From CAIKMD01 sp035605975 (GTDB taxonomy: Bacteria > Pseudomonadota > Alphaproteobacteria > ATCC43930 > CGMCC-115725): a stretch of DNA of 38,060 nucleotides. The notes under the pieces were generated by a model. That model ran no database searches, was not told the origin of the DNA, and saw only the letters and a list, made by a program, of their open reading frames with translations. Where the stretch lies: assembly GCA_035605975.1 (NCBI GenBank), contig DATNGG010000110.1, positions 1-38,060 on the forward strand. The letters run 5' to 3'. The first letter of the stretch is position 1. Every line of letters starts with the position of its first letter. The position numbers were made by a program, and so were the translations under genes. This document shows positions 18,369 through 27,056 of the stretch, piece by piece.

Positions 18369-18812
18369 ATGATCGAATTCCTGCTGCTCCTTCACATTCT
18401 CTCGGCGGTGGTCTGGGTCGGAGGCATGTTCTTCGCCCACCAGATGGTTCGCCCATCGCTTGCCGCGCTCGATCCACCGGTGCGTCTCGCGCTGTGGCGG
18501 CGAATTTTTCAGAAATTCTTCGGCTGGGTCTGGGCCGCGGTGGTGTTGCTGCTGGCGAGCGGCCTTGCGATGCAGGGCCTCGGGGTAAGCGGGCTTCACG
18601 TCCAGATCATGGAGGCGCTCGGCATCATCATGATGCTCGCTTTCGGGCATCTCTATTTCGCGCCCTGGCAGCGCTTCCGGCGCGCGATCGACGGCGACGA
18701 TTTCCCGGCCGCGGCGGCGCAGCTCAACCAGATCCGCCGCATCGTCGAGTTCAACCTCGCGCTCGGACTGATCGTCGTGGTGATCGGCGCGACCGGGCGC
18801 TATTGGGGCTGA
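18369..18812 (+). CDS. CopD-like integral membrane protein
   Basis: 147 residues with four predicted helices (about 2-22, 52-72, 80-96, 124-144). LLHILSAVVWVGGMFFAHQMVRP is typical of the small CopD-family membrane proteins; conserved His9 and a Trp-Val-Gly-Gly turn lie in helix 1, and a second conserved His is in LAFGHLYF. CopD relatives are linked to copper resistance or to haem-like membrane proteins, but the free-standing short form is uncharacterised. It ends four bases before the glutathione transferase gene, so the two are likely co-transcribed. Confidence 0.8.
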   Translation: MIEFLLLLHILSAVVWVGGMFFAHQMVRPSLAALDPPVRLALWRRIFQKFFGWVWAAVVLLLASGLAMQGLGVSGLHVQIMEALGIIMMLAFGHLYFAPWQRFRRAIDGDDFPAAAAQLNQIRRIVEFNLALGLIVVVIGATGRYWG

Positions 18813-18816
18813 GACG

Positions 18817-19509
18817 ATGCTGAAGCTTTACGATCTCGCCGGCGCCGAAGAGGACCGGCGGTTCAGCCCCTATTGCTGGCGCGTCAAGCTGGCGCTCGCA
18901 CATAAGGGCCTCGAAGCGGAAACCATCCCCTGGCGCTTCACCGAGAAAGATGCGATCGCCTTCAGCAAGCAGGGCCGCGTGCCGGTTCTGGTTGATGGCG
19001 AGCGCTGGGTCAACGATTCCTGGGCGATCGCCGAGTATCTCGAGACGGCCTATCGGGACCGCCCATCGCTCTTCGGCTCTCCGGCCGGCAAGGCGCTGTC
19101 GCTCTTCCACACGCGCTGGGCCGACGCGACGCTGCACGGAGCGATGCTGCGCTTTGTCGTTCTCGACATCTGGAAGCATGTCGCGGCCAAGGACAAAGCC
19201 TATTTCCGCCAGAGCCGCGAAGAGCGGCTCGGCACGACCCTCGAAGACGCCGTTGCGGACCGGGACGAGCGGGTATCAGCGTTCCGCGAGGCGCTTTTGC
19301 CGTTGCGCCTGACGCTCAAGGCTCAGCCGTTTCTCGGCGGCGCGACGCCGCTCTATGCCGATTACGCGGTGTTCGGCGGCTTTCAATGGTGCCGGGCGAT
19401 CAGCGATTTCAAGCTGCTCGCGCCCGACGATCCGGTTTACGCCTGGCGTCAGCGCATGCTCGGGCTTTTCGGCGGGCTCGTCGGACGCGCCGCGGGCTAT
19501 CCCGTCTAG
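18817..19509 (+). CDS. Glutathione S-transferase family protein
   Basis: 230 residues. The N-terminal thioredoxin-like domain (about 1-82) has RRFSPYCWRVKLALAHKGLEAE with a Ser-Pro-Tyr-Cys active-site region. The glutathione-binding QGRVPVLVDG and NDSWAIAEYLE follow, then an all-helical C-terminal domain. It should conjugate or reduce hydrophobic electrophiles, but the substrate is unknown. It starts four bases after the CopD-like gene and converges with the permease, with nine bases between the stops. Confidence 0.9.
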   Translation: MLKLYDLAGAEEDRRFSPYCWRVKLALAHKGLEAETIPWRFTEKDAIAFSKQGRVPVLVDGERWVNDSWAIAEYLETAYRDRPSLFGSPAGKALSLFHTRWADATLHGAMLRFVVLDIWKHVAAKDKAYFRQSREERLGTTLEDAVADRDERVSAFREALLPLRLTLKAQPFLGGATPLYADYAVFGGFQWCRAISDFKLLAPDDPVYAWRQRMLGLFGGLVGRAAGYPV

Positions 19510-19518
19510 ACGCGTTTT

Positions 19519-20811
19519 CTAGAAGAACCGCAGCCAGAGATAGATCTGGCACAGCACGATGCTGACCACAGTGAGCGGCGCCGCCCATTTCGTGTAGGTG
19601 ATGAAATTGAAGCGCACGCCGTTGCGCTGCGCGAAGCCGGCGACGGTGAGATTGGCCGAGGCGCCGATGAGCGTGCCGTTGCCGCCGAGGCACGCGCCGA
19701 GCGACAGCGCCCACCATAGCGGCAGCAGAGCCTCGTCGCCGCCGAAGGCGGGCGCGAGCAGCTTGATCAGCGGAATCATCGCCGCGACGAACGGGATATT
19801 GTCGATGATCGCCGAGAGCAGCGCCGATGACCAGAGGATCGCCGATGCCGTGACCGCGAGATTGCCGTGGAAGGCTTCGAGCAGCTGGCGCGCGACGGCG
19901 GCCAAAGCGCCCGTCGCCTCGAAGCCGTGCACGACGACGAAAAGACCGACGAAGAAGAAGATCGTGATCCAGTCGACATCGGCATAGGTGCCGACAATGC
20001 GCGCCGCCTGGGCCTCGCGATGATGGGCGAGGTTGTCGAGCAGCATCAGCGCGGCGGCGCAGATCAGCGCGATCGAGCCGGGCTCGAGCCGGAGATAGCG
20101 GGCGAAGATGAAGGCGAGGAGGGTCACGCCGAAGACGGCGACGGCGATGCGCAAAAGCCGCGCATCGGTAATCACCGAGGCAGGCTTCAGCGCCATCACC
20201 TCGGCCCGTGCCGCGGCGCTCGCTTCCGCCGAACGGCCCCAGATGAGATGCGTCGCGGCGAGCTGAAACGCCAGCACCACGAGGATGATCGGCGTCAGGC
20301 CGAGGACGAAGGCGTTGAAGCTCAACCCGGCGGCGGAGCCGATCATGATGTTCGGCGGATCGCCGATAAGCGTGGCGGTGCCGCCGATATTGGACGCCAT
20401 CACCTCGGCAAAGAGAAAAGGGAAGGGCGGAACCCGCAGACGCTGCGTGATGGAGAAGGTGACCGGTGCAATGAGGAGCACGGTCGTGACATTGTCGAGC
20501 AGCGCGGAAACCACCGCCGTGACGGCCGACAGCAGAATGAGAACGCCGGCGGGCGAGGCGTTGACGCGCTGCGCCGACCATAAAGCGAGGAATTCGAAGA
20601 TGCCCGAGCGGCGTGCGATCGCCACCAGCACCATCATGCCGGTAAGGAGCGCGATGGTGTTGAAGTCGATGCCGCGGATGGCCTCGGCTTGGTCGAGCAC
20701 GCCGGAAAGGATCATCGCGCCGGCGCCGAGGATCGCCAGGATCGATCGGTCGAACCGGTCGGAAATGACGAGCACATAGGTCGCGACCAGGATCGTCGCC
20801 GCGACGATCAC
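19519..20811 (-). CDS. ArsB/NhaD-type permease (ion transporter superfamily)
   Basis: 430 residues with about 11-12 membrane helices. Family marks are DNVTTVLLIAPV, NIGGTATLIGDPPNIMIG in the first half, and SAIIDNIPFVAAMIPL plus GGNGTLIGASANL in the second, the two inverted re-entrant repeats of this fold. It may export arsenite or exchange Na+ for protons; no arsR or arsC lies nearby, so arsenic is not supported by context. The first in-frame canonical start is the GTG at 20811, but the best ribosome site (GGGGAGGG, 20853-20846) lies about 35 bases upstream, just before an in-frame ATC. Confidence 0.88.
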   Translation of the reverse strand: MIVAATILVATYVLVISDRFDRSILAILGAGAMILSGVLDQAEAIRGIDFNTIALLTGMMVLVAIARRSGIFEFLALWSAQRVNASPAGVLILLSAVTAVVSALLDNVTTVLLIAPVTFSITQRLRVPPFPFLFAEVMASNIGGTATLIGDPPNIMIGSAAGLSFNAFVLGLTPIILVVLAFQLAATHLIWGRSAEASAAARAEVMALKPASVITDARLLRIAVAVFGVTLLAFIFARYLRLEPGSIALICAAALMLLDNLAHHREAQAARIVGTYADVDWITIFFFVGLFVVVHGFEATGALAAVARQLLEAFHGNLAVTASAILWSSALLSAIIDNIPFVAAMIPLIKLLAPAFGGDEALLPLWWALSLGACLGGNGTLIGASANLTVAGFAQRNGVRFNFITYTKWAAPLTVVSIVLCQIYLWLRFF

Positions 20812-20928
20812 CGGATTGAGGCCGAAAATGACGCCCGCGATGACACCCTCCCCGAAACTCGGCGCCGCGTGCCAACACTATGCGCCTGGGCGCGCCGCGC
20901 CTAGCGCCGATGCGACTCGGGCACGCGA

Positions 20929-20957
20929 TTGACGGCTTTGCGCGTGCGACTTTAAGA
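20929..20957 (+). promoter_or_regulatory. Putative promoter of the DUF3311/symporter pair
   Basis: TTGACG (20929-20934), a 17-base spacer, and TTAAGA (20952-20957) lie about 50 bases before the DUF3311 start. The spacing is ideal and the position is right for the downstream pair; the -10 box is imperfect. Confidence 0.45.
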
Positions 20958-21006
20958 TTGCGCGCAAGAGCAATTGCCGGGCGCGTGCCGGCCAAGGGGA
21001 AACGCA

Positions 21007-21210
21007 ATGGCGGACGGACCGCGCCGGGGCGGACGAAGCTGGCTCTACCTGCTTTTGCTGATTCAGTTCGTGCTCTGCCTCTGGGTTCCCCTCTACAACC
21101 GCGCCGAGCCAAGCCTCGCCGGCGTGCCGTTCTTCTATTGGTTCCAGCTACTCCTCGTTCTCGTCGGGGCGGCGCTCACGGCCATCGTCTATTTCGCAAC
21201 CGACGAGTAG
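21007..21210 (+). CDS. DUF3311 family small membrane protein
   Basis: 67 residues with two membrane helices (about 12-28 and 40-61). The segment LYLLLLIQFVLCLWVPLYNRAEPSLAGVPFFYWFQL is the family signature, including the conserved P-x-YN and FFYW. This family almost always sits just before a sodium:solute symporter and may be an accessory subunit of it. The ATG at 21007 follows AAGGGGA by six bases. The symporter starts 31 bases after its stop. Confidence 0.9.
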   Translation: MADGPRRGGRSWLYLLLLIQFVLCLWVPLYNRAEPSLAGVPFFYWFQLLLVLVGAALTAIVYFATDE

Positions 21211-21241
21211 CGTCGCATTCATCGCGCCCGGGGGAGCGCCT

Positions 21242-22786
21242 GTGCAAAGCATCAACTGGACCGTTCTCGTCATCTTCGTCGCCCTGTTCGGCTTCATCAC
21301 CTGGCTCGGCTTCGCCGCGGCGCATTGGCGAAGGGGCGATCTCGAGCAGCTGAGCGAATGGGGCTTGGGCGGGCGCCGCTTCGGGACCATCGTCAGCTGG
21401 TTCCTGATCGGCGGCGATATCTATACGGCCTATACTTTCGTCGCCTTGCCGGCCCTCGCTTATGGCGCGGGCGCGGTCGCGTTCTTCGCGGTTCCCTACG
21501 CGATCATCATCTATCCCATCCTCTTCGTGGTGTTCCCGAGGATGTGGCAAGTCTGCCGCCGGCACGGCTACATCACTGCGGCGGATTTCGTCCGCGGCCG
21601 CTACGGCAATCGCTGGCTGGCGCTGGCGATCACGCTCTCGGGTATCGTCGCGACCATGCCCTATATCGCGCTTCAGCTCCTCGGGCTGCAGGTGGTGATC
21701 GGCGGCATGGGCATTTATGGCGCGGGCTGGGTCGGCGATCTGCCGCTGATCGTCGCCTTCATCATCCTCGCCGCCTTCACCTATACGAGCGGCCTGCGGG
21801 CGCCGGCGGCGATCGCCTTCGTCAAGGATGCGCTGATCTATCTGACCGCCTTCGCTGCGGTCATCGTCATCCCGATCGAGCTCGGCGGGTTCGGCAAGAT
21901 CTTCGCCGCCGTTCCCGCCGCAAAGCTGTTGCTGGCGGCGCCCAGGGGCGCGACCACCGGCGCCTATGGCGCCTATGCGACCTTGGCGCTCGGCTCGGCG
22001 ATGGCGCTGTTTCTCTATCCCCATTCGATGACGAGCATCTTGAGTGCGAGCAGCGGCCATGCGGTCCGGCGCAACGCGGCGATGCTGCCGCTTTATTCGC
22101 TGATGGTCGGGCTGCTGACCCTGCTCGGCTTCTTCGCCATCGCGGCCGGCGTCGACAAGCTGCCGGAGTTCTCCCAGGGCTTCGCCCAGTTCAAGGCGAA
22201 TTTCGTGGTTCCTGCGGTCCTGCTGTGGGGATTTCCGTCCTGGTTCGTCGGGATCGGCTTCGCGGCCATCGGCATCGGTGCGCTCGTCCCGGCGGCGATC
22301 ATGTCGATTGCCGCGGCCAATCTTTACACCCGCAACATTCACCGCGAATTCGTCAACCCGCAGATGACGCCAAGGGAGGAGGCCCAGATCGCCAAATGGG
22401 TCTCGCTTATCGTCAAGGCTGGGGCGCTGGTGTTCATCCTGTTCCTGCCGCTGCAATACGCGATCCAGCTCCAGCTGCTGGGCGGCATCTGGATCATTCA
22501 AACCTTCCCCGCCGTGGTATGCGGCCTCTTCACCCGCAAGCTCAACGATTGGGCGCTGTTCATCGGTTGGCTGGCCGGGACGGTCTGCGGCACCTGGATG
22601 GCTGCGGCGGTGAATTTCAGCGCCACCTATCCGCTGACGATCGCGGGCTGGACCGTTCCGGGCTATTCCGCCCTCTATACGGTGGTGCTCAATCTCGCCG
22701 TGGCGTTGGTCCTGACCCCGATCCTCAATGCGCTTGCCACGACGCCGCCTGCCGACGAGACCTTGGCGACGGACTATCGGGCATAG
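21242..22786 (+). CDS. Sodium:solute symporter (SSS family, monocarboxylate permease-like)
   Basis: 514 residues with about 13 membrane helices. It opens with a helix ending FVALFGFITWLGFAAAHWRRGD. SEWGLGGRRFGTIVSWFLIGGDIYTAYTF matches the conserved start of transporters like MctP (acetate, lactate, pyruvate) that come with DUF3311 partners. It should take up a small organic acid with Na+ or H+. The start is GTG, with GGGGGAG six bases upstream. The long frame offset by one base is a shadow. Confidence 0.9.
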   Translation: MQSINWTVLVIFVALFGFITWLGFAAAHWRRGDLEQLSEWGLGGRRFGTIVSWFLIGGDIYTAYTFVALPALAYGAGAVAFFAVPYAIIIYPILFVVFPRMWQVCRRHGYITAADFVRGRYGNRWLALAITLSGIVATMPYIALQLLGLQVVIGGMGIYGAGWVGDLPLIVAFIILAAFTYTSGLRAPAAIAFVKDALIYLTAFAAVIVIPIELGGFGKIFAAVPAAKLLLAAPRGATTGAYGAYATLALGSAMALFLYPHSMTSILSASSGHAVRRNAAMLPLYSLMVGLLTLLGFFAIAAGVDKLPEFSQGFAQFKANFVVPAVLLWGFPSWFVGIGFAAIGIGALVPAAIMSIAAANLYTRNIHREFVNPQMTPREEAQIAKWVSLIVKAGALVFILFLPLQYAIQLQLLGGIWIIQTFPAVVCGLFTRKLNDWALFIGWLAGTVCGTWMAAAVNFSATYPLTIAGWTVPGYSALYTVVLNLAVALVLTPILNALATTPPADETLATDYRA

Positions 22787-22921
22787 GGAAGCGGGGAGGG
22801 GCTGGCGGTCGGAAGGGGCCGAGGCACGGGCCGAGATCGGGGGCGATCGAAAAGCATCGCTGGCGCCCGCGCGCGGCGCGGACGTCCTGGTCTCAGCCCA
22901 GCAATGCCTGAAATGCGCGCG

Positions 22922-23062
22922 TCAGTCGCGCGCGTCGCGCAGCGTGATGAGAACCAAGGAAGCGATGATGACGCCGGCGAATTCGGCGCCGGTCGAGATT
23001 TGGCCGATCAACGCGCCAAAGAGCGTCCCCGCTAAGGTGACTGTTCCGACCAACGTGGTCAT
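22922..23062 (-). CDS. Small hydrophobic protein, hypothetical
   Basis: 46 residues from an ATG at 23062 with a good GGAGGGG site five bases upstream. The frame extends upstream to 23131, but the ribosome site decides the shorter form. Nearly the whole protein is hydrophobic, with Gly-rich helices (VGTVTLAGTLFGALIGQ and GAEFAGVIIASLVLITL) and a charged LRDARD tail. The layout resembles the GlsB/YeaQ type of small membrane proteins, but the match is too weak to name it. It lies between the molybdopterin gene end and the symporter. Confidence 0.55.
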   Translation of the reverse strand: MTTLVGTVTLAGTLFGALIGQISTGAEFAGVIIASLVLITLRDARD

Positions 23063-23139
23063 TTGGGCCCCTCCAACCAAAGTTTTTGTCTTGGCCAACC
23101 GGACAACGCGGCGGCCCGACTTTTTATTCATTCGGTTGC

Positions 23140-23161
23140 AAAAAAATCACGCTTCGATTTT
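23140..23161 (-). terminator. Weak intrinsic terminator at the end of the molybdenum-maturation block
   Basis: On the reverse strand AAAATC and GATTTT pair around a seven-base loop that contains the stop codon of the MocA-like gene, and a run of Ts follows. The stem is short and AT-rich, so it is a weak candidate. Confidence 0.35.
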
Positions 23162-24784
23162 GGCACTCGCGGCAAGGCGTGCCAAGGCCTGAGGGGTGTC
23201 GATATCGGTGAGCACCGCGTCGCTGTCCATCTCGACTTCGGCGGTCGCCTCGGCATGGGCGGCGATCACCGCCCGCGCCCCGATATCGCCATCGATTTGC
23301 CGTATTTCGGCAAAGTATTGCCGGCCCCAGAGAACCGGGTTGCCGCGCTTGCCGTGCCGCGTCGGCACGATGATCGCGCGGCCCTCGACCGGGTTGAAGG
23401 CGCCGACAAGCTTGGCGATTTCGGCGGCAGTCACCCGCGGCATGTCGCCGAGCGCCACCAGCACGCCGTCGCACTCCTCCGGCAAGGCCGCCATTCCGGT
23501 TCGGAGGGAGGTCGAAAGCCCTAAGGCAAAGTCCTTGTTGTAAGCGAACTTAACCGGCAGGTCCTTAAGTGCCTCTTCAACGCGCTCGCGCTCATGCCCG
23601 GTGACGACGACGACCGGCGCGAGCTGCGCGCCGAGCGCGGCCTCGGCGGCATGGCGCACCATCGGCTTGCCGTCGATCGCGATCAGCAGCTTGTTGAGCG
23701 CGCCCATGCGGCTCGACCGGCCGGCGGCCAGGACGAGCCCGGCGATGCGCGGGCGGCGCGGCGCCTGGGCGGCGGGGGGGCCGCCGGCGGCCGCGCGGGG
23801 CGAAGGGCGCGAGGCGATCTCCGAGAGCAAGCCGCCGACCCCCATGCGGCGAATGACCGCAGGGCCGACTGGCAAGGACGCCAGCAGCCGGCGCAGCACC
23901 CAATCGAAGCCGTTGACCTTGGGCGAGCGGGCACAGCCCGGCAGGCCCAGGACCGGCGCCCCTCCGACCCTCGCCATCAGCAGAAGATTGCCGGGATCGA
24001 CCGGCATACCGAAATGATCGATGGTCCCGCCCAACAGGGTGATGGCGGCCGGGATGACATCGCGGCGGTCGAGGATCGCGGAGGCGCCGGCAACGAGCAC
24101 GAGATCGGCCCCGCCGGCCAGCATCTCCGTCACCACCGGTGCCAGCAGGGTCTCGTCGTGGCGCACCCGGCGCTCCCAGGCGAGGGTGCTGCCCAGCGTC
24201 TCGAGGCGATCCCGCGTGGTCTCGACCGTCTTGTCGAGGATCGAGTCCTTGAGGCCGGGCAGGGTCGTCTGGACGAGCGCGACGCGGTGCGGCTTGAACG
24301 GCGCCACCTGGAAGAGGGGCTCGGTCACAGTGGCGATCGACGCCGCGAGCGCCTCGGCCCGTACGGCAAAGGGAATGATCTTGATGGTTGCGACCATCTG
24401 CTTGGGCTCGACCACCGTCTCGGGCTCCAAGGTCGCGACCGTGATCGCCTCGTCGATCAGGTTGAAGCGATCGACCGCCGCGCGATCGACGACGCACAGC
24501 CCGGCCGCTTCGGCATAGAAATTGGCCCGGCCGGTGAAGGCGCGCGCGGCGGCGACCCCCGGATGGCTGAGCGCGGCGGCGATACGATCAGCGGCTTCGT
24601 TCTCACCGACATCGCCCGTCTCGAGCCGGGCGACGATCACCTCGTTTTTGCCGGCAGCCCGGAGCGCCTCGATATCGGCGGCGCCGAGCACTCGGCCTTT
24701 CTTCAAGGCGCGCGTTCCGGCCTTGACGCTATGGGCAAGAATGGCGCCTTCGGCCTCATCGAGCGGCGCCGCGCCGAATTTCAT
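23147..24784 (-). CDS. Molybdopterin-binding / MocA-like nucleotidyltransferase fusion
   Basis: 545 residues. The first about 350 form a MoeA/MoaB-like molybdopterin-binding domain (ALVQTTLPGLKDSILDKT, then LVLVAGASAILDRRDVIP and LGLPGCARS). A low-complexity Pro/Ala linker (about 350-370) leads to a MobA/MocA-type nucleotidyltransferase: LVLAAGRSSRMGALNKLL, then VVVTGHERERVEEAL and ALGDMPRV. MocA adds CMP to the molybdenum cofactor, making MCD, the cofactor of CoxL-type hydroxylases; that activity is inferred here. The ATG at 24784 overlaps the upstream XdhC stop (ATGA), so it is the last gene of the maturation block. Confidence 0.9.
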   Translation of the reverse strand: MKFGAAPLDEAEGAILAHSVKAGTRALKKGRVLGAADIEALRAAGKNEVIVARLETGDVGENEAADRIAAALSHPGVAAARAFTGRANFYAEAAGLCVVDRAAVDRFNLIDEAITVATLEPETVVEPKQMVATIKIIPFAVRAEALAASIATVTEPLFQVAPFKPHRVALVQTTLPGLKDSILDKTVETTRDRLETLGSTLAWERRVRHDETLLAPVVTEMLAGGADLVLVAGASAILDRRDVIPAAITLLGGTIDHFGMPVDPGNLLLMARVGGAPVLGLPGCARSPKVNGFDWVLRRLLASLPVGPAVIRRMGVGGLLSEIASRPSPRAAAGGPPAAQAPRRPRIAGLVLAAGRSSRMGALNKLLIAIDGKPMVRHAAEAALGAQLAPVVVVTGHERERVEEALKDLPVKFAYNKDFALGLSTSLRTGMAALPEECDGVLVALGDMPRVTAAEIAKLVGAFNPVEGRAIIVPTRHGKRGNPVLWGRQYFAEIRQIDGDIGARAVIAAHAEATAEVEMDSDAVLTDIDTPQALARLAASAKIEA

Positions 24785-25497
24785 GCCGCTTCGCGTTGCT
24801 TCAAGCGGTCGGCGCGCAGCGCCGAGGTGACCTGCCCCAAGATCGCGACCGCGATCTCGGCCGGCGAGATGGCGCCGATATTGAGCCCGACCGGTCCGTG
24901 GATACGCGCGACATCGGCCTCCTTGAAGCCCGCTTCGGCGAGACGCCGCAGCCGCCCGGCATGCGTCTTCCGCGAGCCCAGCGCGCCGATAAAGAAGGCT
25001 TGCGATTTGAGCGCCTCGGTCAAGGCCGGATCGTCGAGCTTCGGATCGTGGGTCAGGGTGATGACCGCGCTGCGCTTGTCGGGCTTCAAACGTTGCAGCG
25101 CCTCGTCGGGCCACTCGGTCGACAGCTCGATCTCGGGAAAGCGCGCGTCGGTCGCAAAGGCCGTGCGTGGATCGATCACCGTAACGCGGTAGTCGAGCAT
25201 CGCCGCCATGCGCGCGAGCGGCTGGGCGATATGCACCGCGCCGATGATGAAGCAGCGCAGCGGCGGATTGAACACCTCGATGAAGACCGCGCCGGATGCG
25301 GTCTCAATCGTCGTGCTGCGATCCTCCGCAAGGGCTTTGGCGAGCCCGTCGCGAACAACATCATCGACCGGAAGGTTTCCGCTGGTCTCGGAGCCGAGCA
25401 CCAGGCTTTGCTGGCCCGAGACGAGGTTGGTGGCGATGGCCGCCGGCGTGCCCTTCCGGCTCGCGGCGAGCGCCTGCTCGAGATAGGAGAGCTTCAT
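24781..25497 (-). CDS. XdhC family protein with C-terminal Rossmann domain
   Basis: 238 residues. The N-terminal third is a degenerate XdhC/CoxI-like segment. The C-terminal domain is the NAD-binding-like Rossmann unit (FIIGAVHIAQPLARMAAMLDYRVTVIDPR), then PDEALQRLKPDKRSAVITLTHDPKLDDPAL and IGALGSRKTHAGRLRRL. XdhC proteins bind the molybdenum cofactor, protect it, and help add the terminal sulfur before insertion into xanthine-dehydrogenase-type enzymes. The start overlaps the previous gene's stop by four bases. Confidence 0.9.
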   Translation of the reverse strand: MKLSYLEQALAASRKGTPAAIATNLVSGQQSLVLGSETSGNLPVDDVVRDGLAKALAEDRSTTIETASGAVFIEVFNPPLRCFIIGAVHIAQPLARMAAMLDYRVTVIDPRTAFATDARFPEIELSTEWPDEALQRLKPDKRSAVITLTHDPKLDDPALTEALKSQAFFIGALGSRKTHAGRLRRLAEAGFKEADVARIHGPVGLNIGAISPAEIAVAILGQVTSALRADRLKQREAA

Positions 25498-25814
25498 TCG
25501 ACGCGTTCCACAAAAACCTGGATCTTGCCGCCGCAAGCGAGCCCGACCTCCCAGGCCTGCTCGTTGCTGACGCCGAAGGAGAGGAGCCGCGGCTTGCCGT
25601 CCTTGATAGCGCTCTGCGCCTCGCCGATGACCGCGCCTTCGACGCAGCCGCCCGAGACCGAGCCCAAAAACGCGCCGTCCTCATCGACGACGAGCTTCGA
25701 GCCGACCGGCCGCGGCGACGAGCCCCAGGTGGTGACCACTGTCGCCAGCGCCACGCCCTTGCCGGCGGCTCGCCATTTGCCCGCCTGGTCGAGAATCTCC
25801 TGATTGTCGTTCAT
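25494..25814 (-). CDS. XdhC/CoxI N-terminal-domain protein
   Basis: 106 residues, only the N-terminal XdhC/CoxI domain. It shows TVVTTWGSSPRPVGSKLVV and FLGSVSGGCVEGAVIGEA, with the conserved SGGCVE cysteine thought to act in molybdenum cofactor handling, and LACGGKIQVFVE at the end. In many genomes this domain and the Rossmann domain are in one protein; here they are on adjacent genes with an ATGA overlap, so they probably act as a pair. It follows the VWA gene by four bases. Confidence 0.9.
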   Translation of the reverse strand: MNDNQEILDQAGKWRAAGKGVALATVVTTWGSSPRPVGSKLVVDEDGAFLGSVSGGCVEGAVIGEAQSAIKDGKPRLLSFGVSNEQAWEVGLACGGKIQVFVERVE

Positions 25815-25818
25815 CCTC

Positions 25819-27048
25819 TTACCCCGCTTCGCGCCAGGCGGCGGCGGCTTCGAGCCGACGCGGGCCGGGCCGCATCAACGCTTTTACCAACTCATCGAGG
25901 CTCGCCAGATTGTGCACCGGGCGAAACTCGTCGACATGGGGCAGGATCGCCCGCATCCCTAATGATTTGGGCGCAAATCCCTCGTAACGCAACAACGGAT
26001 TGAGCCAAATCAGCCTCCGGCAGGATTTGTGCAAGCGCTCTATCTCTTGGGATATACCGACTCCGGCGTCGCGATCCAAGCCGTCGGTGATCAAAAGCAC
26101 GATGGCGCCCTGGCCGAGGACGCGCCGCGACCAGCGCTGGTTGAAGTCGGCGAGACATTGGCCGATGCGCGTGCCGCCCGACCAGTCCTCGACCGCCTGT
26201 GCCACCTTGTCGAGGGCGATGTCGATATCCTTGTAGCGCAGATAGCGCGTCACGTTGGAGAGCCGCGTGCCGAAGAGGAAAGTATAGACGCGGTCGCGGT
26301 CGTTCGTGATGGCGTGCATGAAATGCAGGAAAATCCGGCTGTAGCGGCTCATCGAGCCGGAGATGTCGCACAGCACGACGAGCGGCGGCGGCCGGGTGCG
26401 GCGCTCCTTGTGGCGCAGCTGGATGATGCCGCCGGCGCGGAGCTGGGCGCGCATCGAGGCACGCAGATCGACGCGCGCGCCGCGCGGATCGGGCGCAAAG
26501 CGCCGCGTCGGCAGATCGGCCAAGGGCAAAGCGAGCTTTTCGAGCGCCTTTTTCGCCGCCGCGACCTCGTCATTCGACATTTTCTCGAAATCCATCTCGC
26601 GCAAAGCCTCTTGCGCCGAGAAGGTCATGGCCGAATCGAGCTCGAGCTCGGTCTCGCCTTCCTCCTCTTTGCCCTTGCTGTCGCCCTGGAGCGCCTCGGC
26701 AAGGCGGCGATTCATTTCCTCGCCCTTCTCCGGCTCCTGCGGCGCGAAGCCCGGCAGCATCAGCGCCAGCATCTTCTCGAGGAGCTGCGGATTGCGCCAA
26801 AAGATGTGGAAGGCCTGATCGAACAGCTCTTCCTGGTCGTGGCGATTGACGAAGACGGCGTGGAGCGTCCAATAGAAATCGCGCCGGTTCTCGAGCCCGA
26901 CCGCGCGCACCGCCTGGAGCGCGTCGAGCACCTTGCCCGGCCCGATCGGCAGGCCGGCCGCGCGCAAAGCGCGCGCGAAATACATGATGTTCTGGTAAAG
27001 GCGGCCACCTTCGTCGGGCGGGGCGGGCGGCTGGGCCGAGCCTTCCAT
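25819..27048 (-). CDS. coxE: VWA domain protein, CoxE-like
   Basis: 409 residues. The N-terminal half is helical (LYQNIMYFARALRAAGLPIGPGKVLDAL), then an acidic Glu-rich stretch (about 115-140). The C-terminal half is a von Willebrand A domain with the metal-binding MIDAS residues DISGSMS (228-234), SGGTRIG and LLITDGLD. CoxE and the MoxR ATPase CoxD together remodel the hydroxylase active site or load its metal cluster in Oligotropha. An ATG at 27048 is used; a GTG two codons earlier is possible. It begins nine bases after the MoxR gene ends. Confidence 0.9.
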   Translation of the reverse strand: MEGSAQPPAPPDEGGRLYQNIMYFARALRAAGLPIGPGKVLDALQAVRAVGLENRRDFYWTLHAVFVNRHDQEELFDQAFHIFWRNPQLLEKMLALMLPGFAPQEPEKGEEMNRRLAEALQGDSKGKEEEGETELELDSAMTFSAQEALREMDFEKMSNDEVAAAKKALEKLALPLADLPTRRFAPDPRGARVDLRASMRAQLRAGGIIQLRHKERRTRPPPLVVLCDISGSMSRYSRIFLHFMHAITNDRDRVYTFLFGTRLSNVTRYLRYKDIDIALDKVAQAVEDWSGGTRIGQCLADFNQRWSRRVLGQGAIVLLITDGLDRDAGVGISQEIERLHKSCRRLIWLNPLLRYEGFAPKSLGMRAILPHVDEFRPVHNLASLDELVKALMRPGPRRLEAAAAWREAG

Positions 27049-27056
27049 CGCCACGC

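Noticed and set aside
19519..20811. Arsenite resistance locus
   Set aside because: Only the permease fold supports it; no arsR, arsC or arsH-like neighbour is present, and NhaD-type ion exchange is equally likely.
19409..21112. 567-codon reverse frame overlapping the ArsB/NhaD permease and the GST gene
   Set aside because: The permease in the neighbouring frame has clear membrane helices and conserved re-entrant motifs; this frame is Arg-rich low complexity.
21325..22911. 528-codon forward frame offset by one base from the sodium:solute symporter
   Set aside because: Arg/Gly/His-rich translation without helices; the symporter frame matches the SSS family along its whole length.
23594..25192. 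532-codon forward frame over the molybdopterin/MocA and XdhC genes
   Set aside because: The reverse-strand genes have catalytic motifs and coupled starts; this frame is compositional shadow.
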